From contig JAKNDB010000104.1 in NCBI GenBank assembly GCA_024305405.1, positions 1,116,001 to 1,180,000 of the forward strand: a stretch of DNA of 64,000 bases, read 5' to 3'. Positions 1 through 11,980 of the stretch are shown piece by piece. Source of the stretch: Dirofilaria immitis (Eukaryota; Nematoda; Chromadorea; Rhabditida; Onchocercidae). The notes beneath the pieces are model-generated. The model was not told where the DNA came from. It made no database searches and was given only the letters and a program-made list of their open reading frames with translations. A program made the translations under genes and the position numbers. How positions within the stretch are numbered: position 1 is the first letter of the stretch; each line of letters begins with the position of its first letter.

Positions 1-3000
1 CGATAATTTTTCTTCTCCATGAATTATTATATTAGCATGATCAGTAATTATTGTTCCTAGTGTCGATGTGGTTGTTTTCACTTGTTCATCACTGTAAAAG
101 ATAATCTGCTAATTTTTATAAATATTATCAAAGCGAATTTCAAGGCATCCATTTATGAATTCCTACTATCAAACAGAAAAAAAAGGGATTATTAAACAAA
201 GTAAACAATAAGCAAAGCAAACCTGCTAGACAAATGCAAACTAGTAGCTACGACTGATTCGCTCGAGAATTTCCGTTCATTTCTGTTGGATTGATCATCG
301 GAATTAATGCTGCCAAGTGCCATAGAAGCATTTTCAGGTTCGCTAGTTGTTAAATTAGTCAATTTATCAATTCTATCCAATGATGGCCATGCTTTTGTTC
401 CCTTTTGCTTAATTTTCTTGCTGTCAGTTTGATCGATTTTTTGAGACAGATGTGATTTATGCCGCTTAGTATCGGTTGTTGCGGTGCCGATATCCTTATT
501 CAAGAATGAACTTTCGTGAGATATTGTTGTCGATGAACTAGTATCTATTTGCTTGGTTTTTAAGATAGCTTCATTAGTAGTAACATCGCTATCAGTGCTT
601 CCCATGGTATCCAAGATACTGCTTGTATTGTTTTTATCGGTAATAAAAACACCGGTATCACTTAATTCTACCAATTCACTCACTTCGTTAGCTTTTTGAT
701 GCTTTTTGTTCCGAATTCTTTGTTAAGTTTTCGCACTTGCGGTCCCGAGGTAATTAGCTGAGGTGCTGATACTATCGATGCTGAAGCGATTTTCATTCCA
801 TCTAAAATTGTACAATCTTAGTGATACTTATATCAAAGTTGAATTCATGCAACATCTCCAGTTTATCATATGAATAGAAGAATAGTTAATTAAATTTTTT
901 GATTTCACTTTTTGATGCTATTATTCAACCATATATTGTATTAAAACAATCAGTAAGCTAATAGGGGATAATAGATGATGGTGATAAAATTTGAAAGATA
1001 ATGATCTTGATAACGACGATGATAGTAGAAGTTGATTCGAGGAAAAGAAGAAACTAACGCTGTCGGCAAATGCGTTCGCATTCTTCTACTCGTTCGAAAT
1101 TATTTTCATTGCCTTCACATCCACCGAAGAAAAAATATTTGCATTCACCAAGACGGCTGTTGTAATAAAATCTGAGTTCATACCGATCACAAGGACCCCG
1201 TTCCTTCGGGAGTTGGCAGATATTGGGAGCGACATCTAAATGAATAATAGCGATTGCTGAATTATGTAAAAACAATCATTTTACATGTGAATATGGTTTT
1301 TAATAAAAATTAAATGACTAATATTTTTATCTATCCGTCTTGTCATGCTAATGATAATTCGGATAACATATCGTTATAATGCCAGAGAATAATGATTTAA
1401 TTCAAGGCATTTTCATAAACTTCCTTGTTTTGCTTGGAACAAAAAATAAAGCTTACTGCTAGAAGCATTGGCAGGACAGCAAGCTGAATTTAATTGTCCA
1501 GTTGAGCATAAATAGCCATCAGGACATGGGTTTTTATTACAGTTAACCAGTTGACCATTATCATTTTTAGTGGTTCCTGGCCATTGTTGCATTTCGCTTC
1601 GTTAATTGTTCGCTTGCATTGCTTCTCACATGCTGCTTTAGTTGGATAATTATTACCATTACCGCCACAACCTGATTATTTCATTAAATTTTAATGCCAA
1701 CAATGCATGAAAATTTAAGATTCAAATTTAATCAGTTACTTCTGAAAACTTATAGAACTAACTTTCAAATATTGACTCTTTTCATCTATCCTACTTTATG
1801 ATTATCTTTTACTTGGAACATGGTGAGGTAGATGATGAGATAACTTACCAATCTTAGATTTGACTTTTAGAATAATCAGAAGAAAAGATATTGATATGAA
1901 AAGTATCTTGATTCTTTTGATTCCAGTTGTTATATTGTTTTATTTAATCTGGTTAAATATCCAATATTTGATACTATTATTAATTTGGCAATTGTAGTTT
2001 ATAATATCAATTTAATTATATTAGATAAAACGACAAAATATACCGGAATATTCAAATTGAATGCAGTGCTGTTCTCTATTACTATAATACCACCTTGTGA
2101 TTGCTGCAGTACATGGACCAGAATCCATCGGTGTTGAGCATTCATGAATTAATGCTTTCTGTACCTTCATTATTCCTGTAATTAGCAAGTTTACTCTGAT
2201 GAATGCAATTAAATAAAATATCAATTTGGAAAAGCCACAGCGAATATGGAAAATAACAATTAGACGAACAAATGGGTAATTAAAAATGCATGCTTGCAAG
2301 ATAGATGAGAAACGAACGTTTGCAGTCTGGTTTTTTTGAACTGTTGGAATATGAATTCGGTATTTTGACACCGTTATGATCTACGCAGAAGCAATGTTCT
2401 CCATGAGTTTCGCATTGCAATGGCCGGAAGGAACCATCAGCAGTGCAGACCGGAATAAAATCACTTTTGATAAGGCCTGTCTCAGTTGCTTGCTTGTACC
2501 TCTCGCATTCTTAAATTGTCAAATTCTTATTTTTTTCAATACCAATATTAAGGTCTCTCATTAAGAGAAAACGTAAATAGAAAATTTCCTTAGATTTATT
2601 CTATATTATAAATTGTGCGAAAATTTGCAATTTTTATTGCTAAAACTAGTCTAGCACTAAAGTACATACCAGTAAGTAATTTATGAGATGTAATCTTCTG
2701 GGTAGCAAATGCGGCTTGTTGTGTTGACATTGTAGGATCATTCTCAGAAAAAGGTTCTGATGTAGTAGTGACCTGCTCGACTATATAACTATCAGTAATT
2801 TTGTTATCTAAAGAACTCTCTGATTTTCCAACTATATCACCATTTTCATTTATGGCACCACTATTGTGTAATTTATTGATACAGGCCTTTTCACAATCTT
2901 CCTTATATCTATACAGCATCGGTTCGTTTTCGTCATCCGCACAATGTCCTGAAATTTGAATCTGTATGTATCAGCAGATTCTCATCTTTATCTTCATCAA

Positions 3001-3679
3001 TTCCAAGCATAATTTTTGCTTATTTTTTTATTATTGTTGTTGCAAGCTTAAAAATATTTGATAGTTTTATTTATAGCATCTATAACAATTTAAGTTTCAT
3101 TTGGTCTTTAAATTTTATTTATAATATTAAAAAGAATCATAAGATATTACCAAAAGGATAAGAGACACATTCGTTGTCCCTAAGATAATAGCGTAGTACA
3201 AATTGAGAACGTGTTAGCCCTTTGCCTTTCACGGAAGGACATCGACCTCGAAAAGGTTGTCGCTTGCAAAGATTTACATCATCTAAATTAATTGCTTATA
3301 TTGAGTAATGATTAACCCTTTAATCAAGTATTCCAAAAATATAATTCCTATATTCAAGATTGGTTACTTGCGGCCATGTTACATCAATAATAGAATTATT
3401 AAATGCATTCAAAGATATATCTGATTAAAAAAATTATTTTGTTACATTATGAATAAAGCTAAGTTTATTTTATCTTTCAAATTCTTCAGAATGATCAATT
3501 TCTTATTTATCAACTATATGCCAAGATCTAATTATTTATTATCTCAAAATTGCCACATATAATCATTGCTTTTATTTAGCAAAATTTAGGTAAAATTGAT
3601 TCCACTTACCTGTTTTAGTTACTACAGCAACGATACAGCAGAAAACGACGAAAATTACTTGAACCATCGAAACTTTCAT
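1..3679 (-). CDS. Secreted Kunitz / thyroglobulin-1 / lustrin mosaic protein (3' part beyond window)
   Basis: Nine exons join in phase: 3679-3610, 3282-3151, 2948-2670, 2509-2318, 2175-2044, 1671-1457, 1235-1059, 801-223 and 91-1 (runs off the edge), about 620 residues so far. The ATG at 3679 opens a hydrophobic signal peptide (MKVSMVQVIFVVFCCIVAVV). Domains in order: Kunitz 1 (exons 2-3, six Cys); Ser/Thr linker; thyroglobulin type-1 (exon 4, with QC...CFCVD and PDC); Kunitz 2 (exons 5-6); lustrin-type repeat (NCNKNPCPDGYLC...CCP, exon 6); Kunitz 3 (exon 7, GPC...FFFGGC); long Ser/Thr-rich tail. Kunitz and thyroglobulin domains usually inhibit serine and cysteine proteases, but the P1 residues here are not basic. 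Introns 1-7 are all phase 1. Exons 6 and 8 each need one extra base to keep frame (poly-A near 1567 and near 693-707). Probably an extracellular or cuticle-associated protein; identity of the domains is firm, the function is inferred. Confidence 0.85.
1565..1571 (-). other. One-base frameshift in Kunitz gene exon 6 (poly-A run)
   Basis: The end of Kunitz 2 (ACEKQCKRTINEAKCNNG) and the lustrin repeat (GQLVNCNKNPCPDGYLC) lie in different frames of one exon. They meet at a run of five A on the coding strand. A sixth A restores both the domain and the phase-1 donor at 1457. A one-base homopolymer error is the simplest reading; a real disabling mutation is possible. Confidence 0.7.
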
Positions 3680-6600
3680 ATGCCCGACTGTGAGCTTTAA
3701 AATGTTTATAGCAAGATATTCATAAATTTATACGTCATAGTTAGAACGTAAATTAGATTTGTTTAGTGTCAATCTTTAGCACACCACAAGACTATTCATA
3801 TTTTTATCGAAATTGGCCACTATCCGATAGATACTATATTATAAGGCATAATCTGATAATCCTCCTATTACTCTTTAATAATTAGATGATATTAATAATA
3901 CTATTTCAATTATTAGCTTTCATTAATAATTATATTCTTGATTTAATTTTGTATATTTCAACTTGTATCTATCAGCAGTCGAGAAGAAAAAATATTTATG
4001 ACTTTTGTGTGTGTATGTGTAAATATAGATAATATTTAAATGTCATATCATCAGATATAGGTCAACTAATGGTTGTATGAGTGAAATTGCTTGGAAAAAA
4101 AAATGATGCATTCTGTAAATGTTTTATCTGATTCCTATCTAATAAGCAAAAATCTAACAAGCGAAATTATTTTATGAAATTTTTAGCATTGAAGAAATTA
4201 TGATTATACGATAGATACATTAAGATGACAATAATATTAAAGATGCCATATGAAATTATTACCAGAGAAGAAGTATCGCATAAGTTTTTAAGATGGAGAC
4301 ATGGTCACTTATGTATTCTTTTGATAATCAAAATTATCGCTCTGAAGTGATCTTTTCTGGAAGCATTCAAATAATTAAACGATGTTTTCAATAAGAAGAA
4401 AGTAGGACGTTAGTGACTATTAATGTAGCCTTAAATTTATTGAGTAAATTGTCAACTATAAAATACTTTTTGGATTCAGTTTTGGTCATAATGTATCTGC
4501 ATGGTGTATACTTCGGAGTTTTGGAGAAAGCTTGTCAAATAGTGAAACGGAAAAGACGAAAGAATAAAAGTGGCTTCTGAATCTCATAATGACATCTTCG
4601 AAAGAATGCTTTCAAATAGTGATTCACTAACAAGTCTATAAAATAGTAAAAGCTACAAAAGTGATTAAAAATATATTTATTATTAGCTAAAAGTAAGAAT
4701 TTTACTAATTATTAAATTGTTACAGAATGTTTCGAAATTCATTCAAAGTAATCAAAGATGTCATTCATAAAATACTATGTAGAATAGTATAAATTAAAGA
4801 AATAAAAAGAACTATAAGAAAAGTAAATTTAAAATTTGCATTCGGGAATAAATCAACCATTGTATAATTTTAACAACTTCGAAATATAAATTAACCGTGG
4901 CAGTAGGAATCAAAACATGCCACACTAACAAATTATCTATTTTGTATATATGGTTCCTAACCTAGAGAGTTATATAATAATATTTTTCTAAAAATTTATG
5001 AATTTATTTCCTATAATATTGTTAAAAGATTAATGATGGCTAAAATTTGGATAAGAAGATGAAAGAGGATTAATATTCTGAATTACATTCATAAATATAT
5101 CAATGATATTCGTCAATTTCTTTTATTGAAATTTATATGAGGGAAGATCTATATTGATATAGGTCGATAATAAATGAGGAAAAATCTCACGAATATTAAA
5201 TGAGCAGAAAAATTTAGTTCGAATAGATAAATAATTAAATAAGAGAATAATTCTAAGTTAGAATGACTTATAATGAATTCGTGCTTCGTTGTTCATTTCA
5301 ATCGGCTTTTATTATTATAATACAAAAATCTTACTTGGTCTATACCTATTTTGGTTAATCATTGAAGAAATTAGCACTGTTAACGATTTTATGAACCGGG
5401 GATGCCGAAAACTTTTTAATATAAATTGCTTAATCATTCTAGAAAGAAGCAATTTAAAAATGATGAAACCTAATCTTATAACCAACTTATCGGTATTATG
5501 TCGGTCAATGATGGAAGGGGTGTTGATGGCCATCTAAGGAATGGATACACTATTTACACCGGAATCTATGTTACGAAATACGTGACTGTGACCCTGACCT
5601 ACTATCACTAATCATTTCAGTGATTTACAAATAATCAGAAATAAGAAATGAAGAACTGAGAGAGGAGAGGAAGAACAACACGGATATCTGTTTATCACAC
5701 TCTATTCAATAAATGTTTTGGGATCCAAAATTTATTTTTTTTTTTGAAAATATTGTTAAAAATGATCGAATAATATGCTAAATTATGCTAAATTTATATT
5801 TTAATACGATTATTTATGGATTCATTCATAGCTGTTGAACCAGATATATTTTTACTTCATGCTTTTACGATTCAGAAACAAGTGACCATTACTTTATCGA
5901 TGTTAATCAAGCGGAAATTTTACATTCTCATTCGTTCCATCTTCATCATTTTCATAACTATTTTCGAATAAGAATAAACTCAAAGATTATGAAACATTTC
6001 AATCCGTACCGCACATAGTTGAAATACAAAACAGAAATATGGATAAAGAAAAGATATTAACAAAAAATTCTGCAGAATAATACTTGGAATGTTTTATTGT
6101 TGTTACTTTATTGAATAGGAAAACGAGTAGATTTGACGACCTAAAATTAAAAAGGTAATTATTGTTTATGTATATTACATATCACAACCATCAATGACTG
6201 TTTGTTCATCTACAAAGATTGTTCCAGATTGAACAGGAATGTAAATTGTGAGGATTTGTGAAATATTTCCATACCATTAAAATGCATTGTTCAGGATGAG
6301 GGAACTGATGAGTTTACGGGAAATGATGGGAATATTTGCCCGCTGAAATTGAATGAGTGACAAAGAAAAGTAGTGGAAAATGAGCTAATTATTTTTGACT
6401 AATTCTTAATGTCAAATTGCAATTTCAGGTAGAAGACGAAAGGAATTTACAAATGAAAAGAGTTATATGATGAAGCAGGAAAAATTTTTCAGCTTATTGA
6501 ATTAAATAACAATGAGAAATGTCAGACATAAGTCCCCGATTTGAATTTCATTCTTTAATCGTTTTATTAAATGTTTATCAATTAAAATAATGAAGTATCA

Positions 6601-8845
6601 TGTGACAAAATCAATTAACTACCGCTAATAAATTGTAAGAAATCTTATCATTCAAACAAACCATCACTAATTAATTGCCTTGAAAAGATATAAACGCATA
6701 TTAGATAAGGATAAGGATTTATAAAGATTGACATGAAAAGATCTAAAATGATTATGTCCAATTTGTTTATTAACCTTTTAGTGATACAGAAAGTAACGGC
6801 ACAACTATCTCGTACTGTTCGACACCGTTGTTTTACATATCTATTGAATCCACTATTTCTTTCTCAGATGAACAACATTTAATTTTTTTCATTTTAATCC
6901 GTCCAGCGTCGTATATCCATCCCATCATCTATTCAGATATTTTTACTATATATATGCTTGTGTATATCTCTATGTATATGTATATACTGTGTATATGTTT
7001 GTACATACATGTCATAGGTGATCTGTTGTATGTTAATTGCTAAGTTTAATATAGGTCATTTGGGTAGCAATAGCATCAACGTCATGTCATCATACACAAA
7101 TATTTTAGCGAAAATGATCGAACTGAAGGAAGCAAATAGTTCACAGTAGCATTCACTCCTTTGTTATCATTCTCAAGTCAATAACCCCTCTCGCATCGAA
7201 TTTTCTTCATCCTTCCATGATCGTACCTTTATCGACCTTCTTCGTAACCTTGAAAACGAGCAAGAACTTTAATACATGAGAATCCATTTTGAGAAAGTAC
7301 GATAATGAATTTTGGTATTTTTGATAAAAAATAATGATCAAATTTTGTAACCAGATCAATGATCAATAATTTAAATATTTGAAAATATTGGAAATTTTGT
7401 GTTCCTAATTACTGCAAGAATTTCAAAGAAGTATGAAGCATTCTTATTGAATACAATGTTAGCTAACAATCCTATTGTTCAACTTTATGAATGAAGCCCG
7501 TATAAAAAAAAATTTCTTAACAGAGCGATGGAACATTTCTATTTTTATTAGCTCTAACAGTGAAACTGAAAAAATTTTGGAACAAATTTAATAAGAAAAC
7601 AGTTAAAATATTCGAAGCAAAAAAACAAAGCTCTTAAGGTTCTCTTTTCTCAGGTCATGTACAAATTTAGGAGCAAATTGAAAGATATCTTGTTATTTTC
7701 TTATTATATATAATCATTCCCGGCATCTTCTCTCTTCCAAAAGGATAAAACAATTCTATGCTTTCTTGTATTAAACGAAAGTTGGAAATAGATCAATAAA
7801 GGAGTATTAAATTTCAGATGAAGAATATTTGCTAAATTTTATTAGTGGAAAAAATAAGAACTCAATAATTTTCTTATTTTTCTAAAATTTGAAATCAGTG
7901 AAAATAATTTTATGGAACAATGATATGATATAGCCAGTAATAGCTTAAATAAATGTATCCAAAATGTTAAGGAGAAGTGGAAAAGAAATGAGAAGCGTTT
8001 GTTGATTAGATAGGAGAAAAGTGGGCAAATAGGACAAGGTTTAGTTTAGAGGATGGATCAAAATTGATGAAAAAACCGGGTGTATGGAACAGAGAAATAA
8101 TAAGCAAATTGGAGGAATTGTATTGTAAAGTAGAGATCGTGAATAAGAAATAAACAGTATCTTATGGGACAAAAAAGTATGCTGATAATTAGGTCAGGAA
8201 GACTTAAAAGGGAAAAAGTCTTTTTTTTCCTACGGTAATCGAAGTCATTGAGGGCAATTATAAATTATAGTGGACAAGAGCAAGAAATTGAAATGGCAAC
8301 TCAGAAGAATGGAGAAAAATCAGATTCATGCATTATATTCATAAAACAATCGTTGAAGCATTAAAGAAATAAAGCTAAATTAGACCAAAAAGAGACAGTT
8401 ACGTCACTTCTATGATGAACATTTGCCGATATGTCGAATGAGTATAATTCTTATTCTTTAACTATCCTATAAATAAATATTTCAATTATAAAAGCTTAGT
8501 AGTTGAACAAATGAAGAATAAGAAAATAAGGGATCATAGTTTAATCTATTTATTAATTAATGTAACATCAAGATAACTAACAATTGTAATTAGAAAAACA
8601 AAAAGACATTGTGAATGTTGAGTATCGTGATTTATGATTAAATCAGATGATATGAAGAAAGGTATGAAACAAATTTCACTTATTAAACTATGGTGCATCT
8701 AGAAAAAGCAATTGGCTTCTTTGCTCCAACAAATCGAATTCAGTCAATTATCGTATTTTTGATTATGCAAATGTCATCCATTTCTTACATGACATTGATG
8801 TTTAAAAAGAATATGTAACAATTAGATTGCTGAGGGATGCATTGC
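3680..8845. other. AT-rich intergenic interval, no firm gene
   Basis: No conserved domain was recognised on either strand. Overlapping open frames near 5.29-5.54 kb exist on both strands and cannot both be real. The only candidate worth listing is the signal-peptide-like frame at 6733-6882. A 46-codon open stretch on plus near 8.0-8.15 kb has no splice context and is not called. Confidence 0.5.
6733..6882 (+). CDS. Possible small secreted peptide (49 aa), unrecognised
   Basis: The ATG at 6733 begins a 49-codon frame ending in TAA at 6880-6882. The N-terminus is basic and then hydrophobic (MSNLFINLLVIQKVTA), with an AXA-like cleavage site before QLS, as in a signal peptide. The remainder is short, with a single Cys. 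A TATAAA-like stretch lies upstream. The frame is too short to trust without transcript data; it may be the first exon of a longer gene or chance. Confidence 0.25.
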   Translation: MKRSKMIMSNLFINLLVIQKVTAQLSRTVRHRCFTYLLNPLFLSQMNNI

Positions 8846-9666
8846 ATGGTTGTTTTGTCATTATTTTTCCAACTGTTATTATACGTACAAGTGCATCTAT
8901 GCCAGAAGGCGAAAAAAATCGCAGAAGCAGCAAAAGATACGGAACAAATCGTTGTGAGGGGTTAGTGCTATCAATTGCTCGGACATGAATTATTGACTGT
9001 AGTTAAAATGACATTTAATATGGCCCAGCAAACAAAAGTTCAATGTCACTGATCGATTATTACAACTATTATAGGACTGGATTCTTTCAATCATGTCTTA
9101 TATTTAAGTGTATGTGATGATTGTAAATAACCAAAATTTGAATACTTCTTTAAAAATGAAATTTTTGCAACAGATTAAATTTTCCTTTTAGGGTCATTTG
9201 CATCACCAGCTTGTTGTGAATCTCCGTGGAAGTTTGATTCAGGAACAGGGCAGTGTATTTTAAACATGGTATATTCGTGATTCATTCTTCCTTTTCTCAT
9301 GTAATACCAGCAAATTAATTACAATAGATGATAATTTGCATAATGTTTGTTGATTGAGATGGCCCAAGGTGTGAAAGAGCAAGATATGGCTTTGCTATGT
9401 ACAGAAGTTGGATTCGAACTCGAAGACGGAAATTGCATCAGATATGTCCGATTATGTAAGCCGTACTTATTTCTACAAGAATATTATGGGGTTAACGAAA
9501 ATTGTTGCAATAAATAAGAAAAAATATCATGTTGGTGAATAAGTAAAAAGTAATCAAAATTAGCAAAAATTGATTTCTCCTGATTTTTACGAATGATGTT
9601 GCAAATATTTTGTACACTATTTGTGTCCTTTTTTCAGCTTACAAATATGAAATAACGGATTATTAA
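8846..9666 (+). CDS. Small secreted cysteine-rich protein, four exons, unrecognised
   Basis: Exons 8846-8960, 9192-9268, 9359-9455 and 9638-9666 join in frame (318 nt, 105 aa plus stop). Donors GTTAGT, GTATAT and GTAAGC and acceptors TTTTAG, TTGAG and TTTTTTCAG agree in phase (1, 0, 1). The protein starts with a strong signal peptide (MVVLSLFFQLLLYVQV) and a short Lys/Ala-rich helix-like stretch. Two Cys units follow, CCESPWKFDSGTGQC and CTEVGFELEDGNC, both with an aromatic/F then G-x-C spacing. I do not recognise the family; the spacing recalls EB-module or oocyst-wall-type Cys repeats, but that is only a resemblance. Likely extracellular. The exon structure is well supported; the function is unknown. 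Confidence 0.65.
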
Positions 9667-9751
9667 ATGTTATTAAATGAAAATTAGCAATGGAATGAAT
9701 TCCATTAAATTTATCGAGATCTGGTAACTCAGTCCTTAACATAGATTCAAT

Positions 9752-9976
9752 TTAATTTAACTGAGTTGAGAATTTGATAATTTTATCTTTTGTTTTTACG
9801 GCTGCTTCATAATTTCGTTCCTGATGAATACATTTAGTATTTTCAATAATATATATTTTTGAATTCGTTACGCTTATATGGAGTTTGAATAACAAATGAA
9901 ATTTATGCATTATCTCTTGCCGCAACTTACAAATCCGTTTCATGTTTATTGTTTGATCCTCTTCAAATGAAGTCAT
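9752..9976 (-). CDS. Possible small coding frame, unrecognised
   Basis: A 74-codon frame from the ATG at 9976 is rich in charged residues (MTSFEEDQTINMKRICKLRQ; later NYEAAVKTKDKIIKF). A TTCTCAG acceptor lies just upstream, and a GTAAGT donor sits inside the frame after KRI, so it may be an exon rather than a whole gene. It is convergent with the secreted Cys-rich gene, whose stop is at 9666. No family was recognised. Confidence 0.25.
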   Translation of the reverse strand: MTSFEEDQTINMKRICKLRQEIMHKFHLLFKLHISVTNSKIYIIENTKCIHQERNYEAAVKTKDKIIKFSTQLN

Positions 9977-10433
9977 GTGAATGTTGACGAAATACTGAGA
10001 AGTAATAATTTTTCAAACATTAAAAATTGGTGATGATAGTGACTTACGGTTGTAGTATCTATTCTTTTCGTCTTATCAACAGATCATAAAAATCAGTTCA
10101 TACTACTTTACTCATTACTCATTTCACTTATTTAAAATAATTCAGTGAAGTTTGTGATGGTAATTGTGATGTGTAAAACGATTTTGAATCAACAATATGA
10201 TGAAAAAATACAAAGCTTAACCAATTTTTGTCACTTTCCTCATATAAAAATTGATCTAATAAAAGAAAGAATAATTCAAGCTGGGCTCATTTGTTGGACA
10301 TAATAATGTTGAAATACCATACAGTGGAAGAAAAACTTCTTTGATTTGGGACAGCGAATTGATATTTCGAGGACAATTATGTCTGATAAGCTTTACTGAA
10401 TTAAAAATTGCCAATACTAACAATGGGTAGAAA

Positions 10434-10538
10434 TTATTCACAACTCGAAGATAGATTATTGTTAAGGATTTTTCTGGCCTGTTGTGAGAGCTTGATTGTA
10501 GAACGATCGTTTACTACTGGAACATTATCCAGCAATGC
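10434..10538 (-). CDS. Possible terminal exon, unrecognised
   Basis: After a TTTTTTAG acceptor there are 34 codons in phase 0 and a TAA at 10436-10434 (ALLDNVPVVNDRSTIKLSQQ...). A possible upstream piece lies at about 10890-10963 with a CAG|GTTTGC donor. It is interrupted in the matching phase by a stop, or needs one extra C. This may be a broken or mis-sequenced small gene. No homolog was recognised. Confidence 0.25.
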   Translation of the reverse strand, partial: ALLDNVPVVNDRSTIKLSQQARKILNNNLSSSCE

Positions 10539-11980
10539 CTAAAAAATTCCTGATTAGTAACACAGTATCTATATGCCTTTTGTGGGGCAGGATACAGGCA
10601 AAATAATCATATGAGATACATGAGATAAAAAAATAAATATCTCGACATGTATGTGATAAATCAACGGTATATCAATGGTATATCATGTCATATGCAAAGA
10701 GCTAAACCGATCGGAAAAAAAAGGAAGTCATTTTTCACATATTTTAGTTACATTTGTTGATATACATAAAAGGAAATACACATCATATAATGTTGGTAAA
10801 AAATGTTTCTAAGCAACAATTGTAATATTCTGGTAATAAATATATGACTGACATTAAATTTAACATCAATTAAAGACTATGAAAAGCAAACCTGAGCGTC
10901 AATTATGGATCACACAATTTCTTCGGGTTTCCCGACGTGCCATGTTCAATAGATAATTTATTTGAAAACAAATTCATCTTATTAAAGTAAAAATCAAATG
11001 AATCAATCAAATGAATCCATTTATTTGTATCGATAAATTTAAAGTCTTCATTTTGGTAAAGAATTCTGAAAGATTTGTGAATATATTTTCATGGTATTTA
11101 AGGATATGTATTCATTATTTTGCTATTTTCGAAAATAATTTCAAAATATTCTTTTATGAATGTTTTATTCAGTTCAATTCCTACCTTGTAAATTTCCTCA
11201 TTTTTCTCAATTAAAATAGTGAAACTTATCATTTTATTGTTGTTAATGTATAATCGACTGTGTAATAGTGAATTTTGTTTTGAATTCGGGTTTCGAAAAT
11301 ATTTCAACAGCAAATAAACAATGCCATTCTTTCCAATTTGTGATCAATTCATTAATCTCTATAAAAATGTGCTGCATAACCATAACCGTCAGGAAATCGA
11401 AATAATTTGTGATATTAATTATCCAAATCAAATTAATTTTACATGACTTATCATCTAGATAAACAAATACACTTCTTTCGACAAGCATTTCTTCGATTGT
11501 TAGGATACCTAATATGATGCATCATTTATCTAACTCTCCTCTTTTTCCCTTTAATAGAGCTTATATGCTATCTCTAAAATCGCGAAGAAAAATGAATATA
11601 TAAAGATTCATAAGGGGATTTGTTAGAGGGTATTAGAATATAGTCAAAATTTTTAAATCATATTAGATATCATGCTTATGTGTTCCAAATATAGTGACTT
11701 CAGAACTGACTTCGGAATGACGGAAAGGATCCCTATCAACAACATTAATTTGGCTAGATTGCTCCATGAGGATCAGTTGGATGGTATGTCGGCAATCCTC
11801 AGATCACTTCTTTTGCCTCGAATAATGTTATAGTCATTAGAATTGTCTTATTCTATGTTGATGTGCTATAGAAATTATTGCAATAAAAGTTTAATTACCC
11901 AAGTTTGAGGTTCATTTCCAAATGCGAGACATAAGAAATTGAAGAAATTTGTGGTGACTAAGAAAAAGAAATCACCCATT

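Noticed and set aside
2376..2564. Plus-strand open frame of 62 codons
   Set aside because: It is antisense to the thyroglobulin type-1 exon of the Kunitz gene, which is firmly supported.
5289..5537. Overlapping frames on both strands (82 and 72 codons)
   Set aside because: No splice context, domain or start support. Both strands are open, which suggests chance.
8011..8152. 46-codon plus-strand stretch (KWANRTRFSLEDG...)
   Set aside because: It looks protein-like but is bounded by stops, with no start, splice signals or recognised homology.
10881..10963. Resemblance of a shifted frame (KKLCDPIIDAQ) to the start of S-adenosylmethionine synthetase
   Set aside because: It needs an assumed extra base, and the following residues do not match the family, so it is most likely coincidence.
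11098..11488. Overlapping short frames on both strands
   Set aside because: Low-complexity, AT-rich composition with no conserved motif or consistent splice sites.
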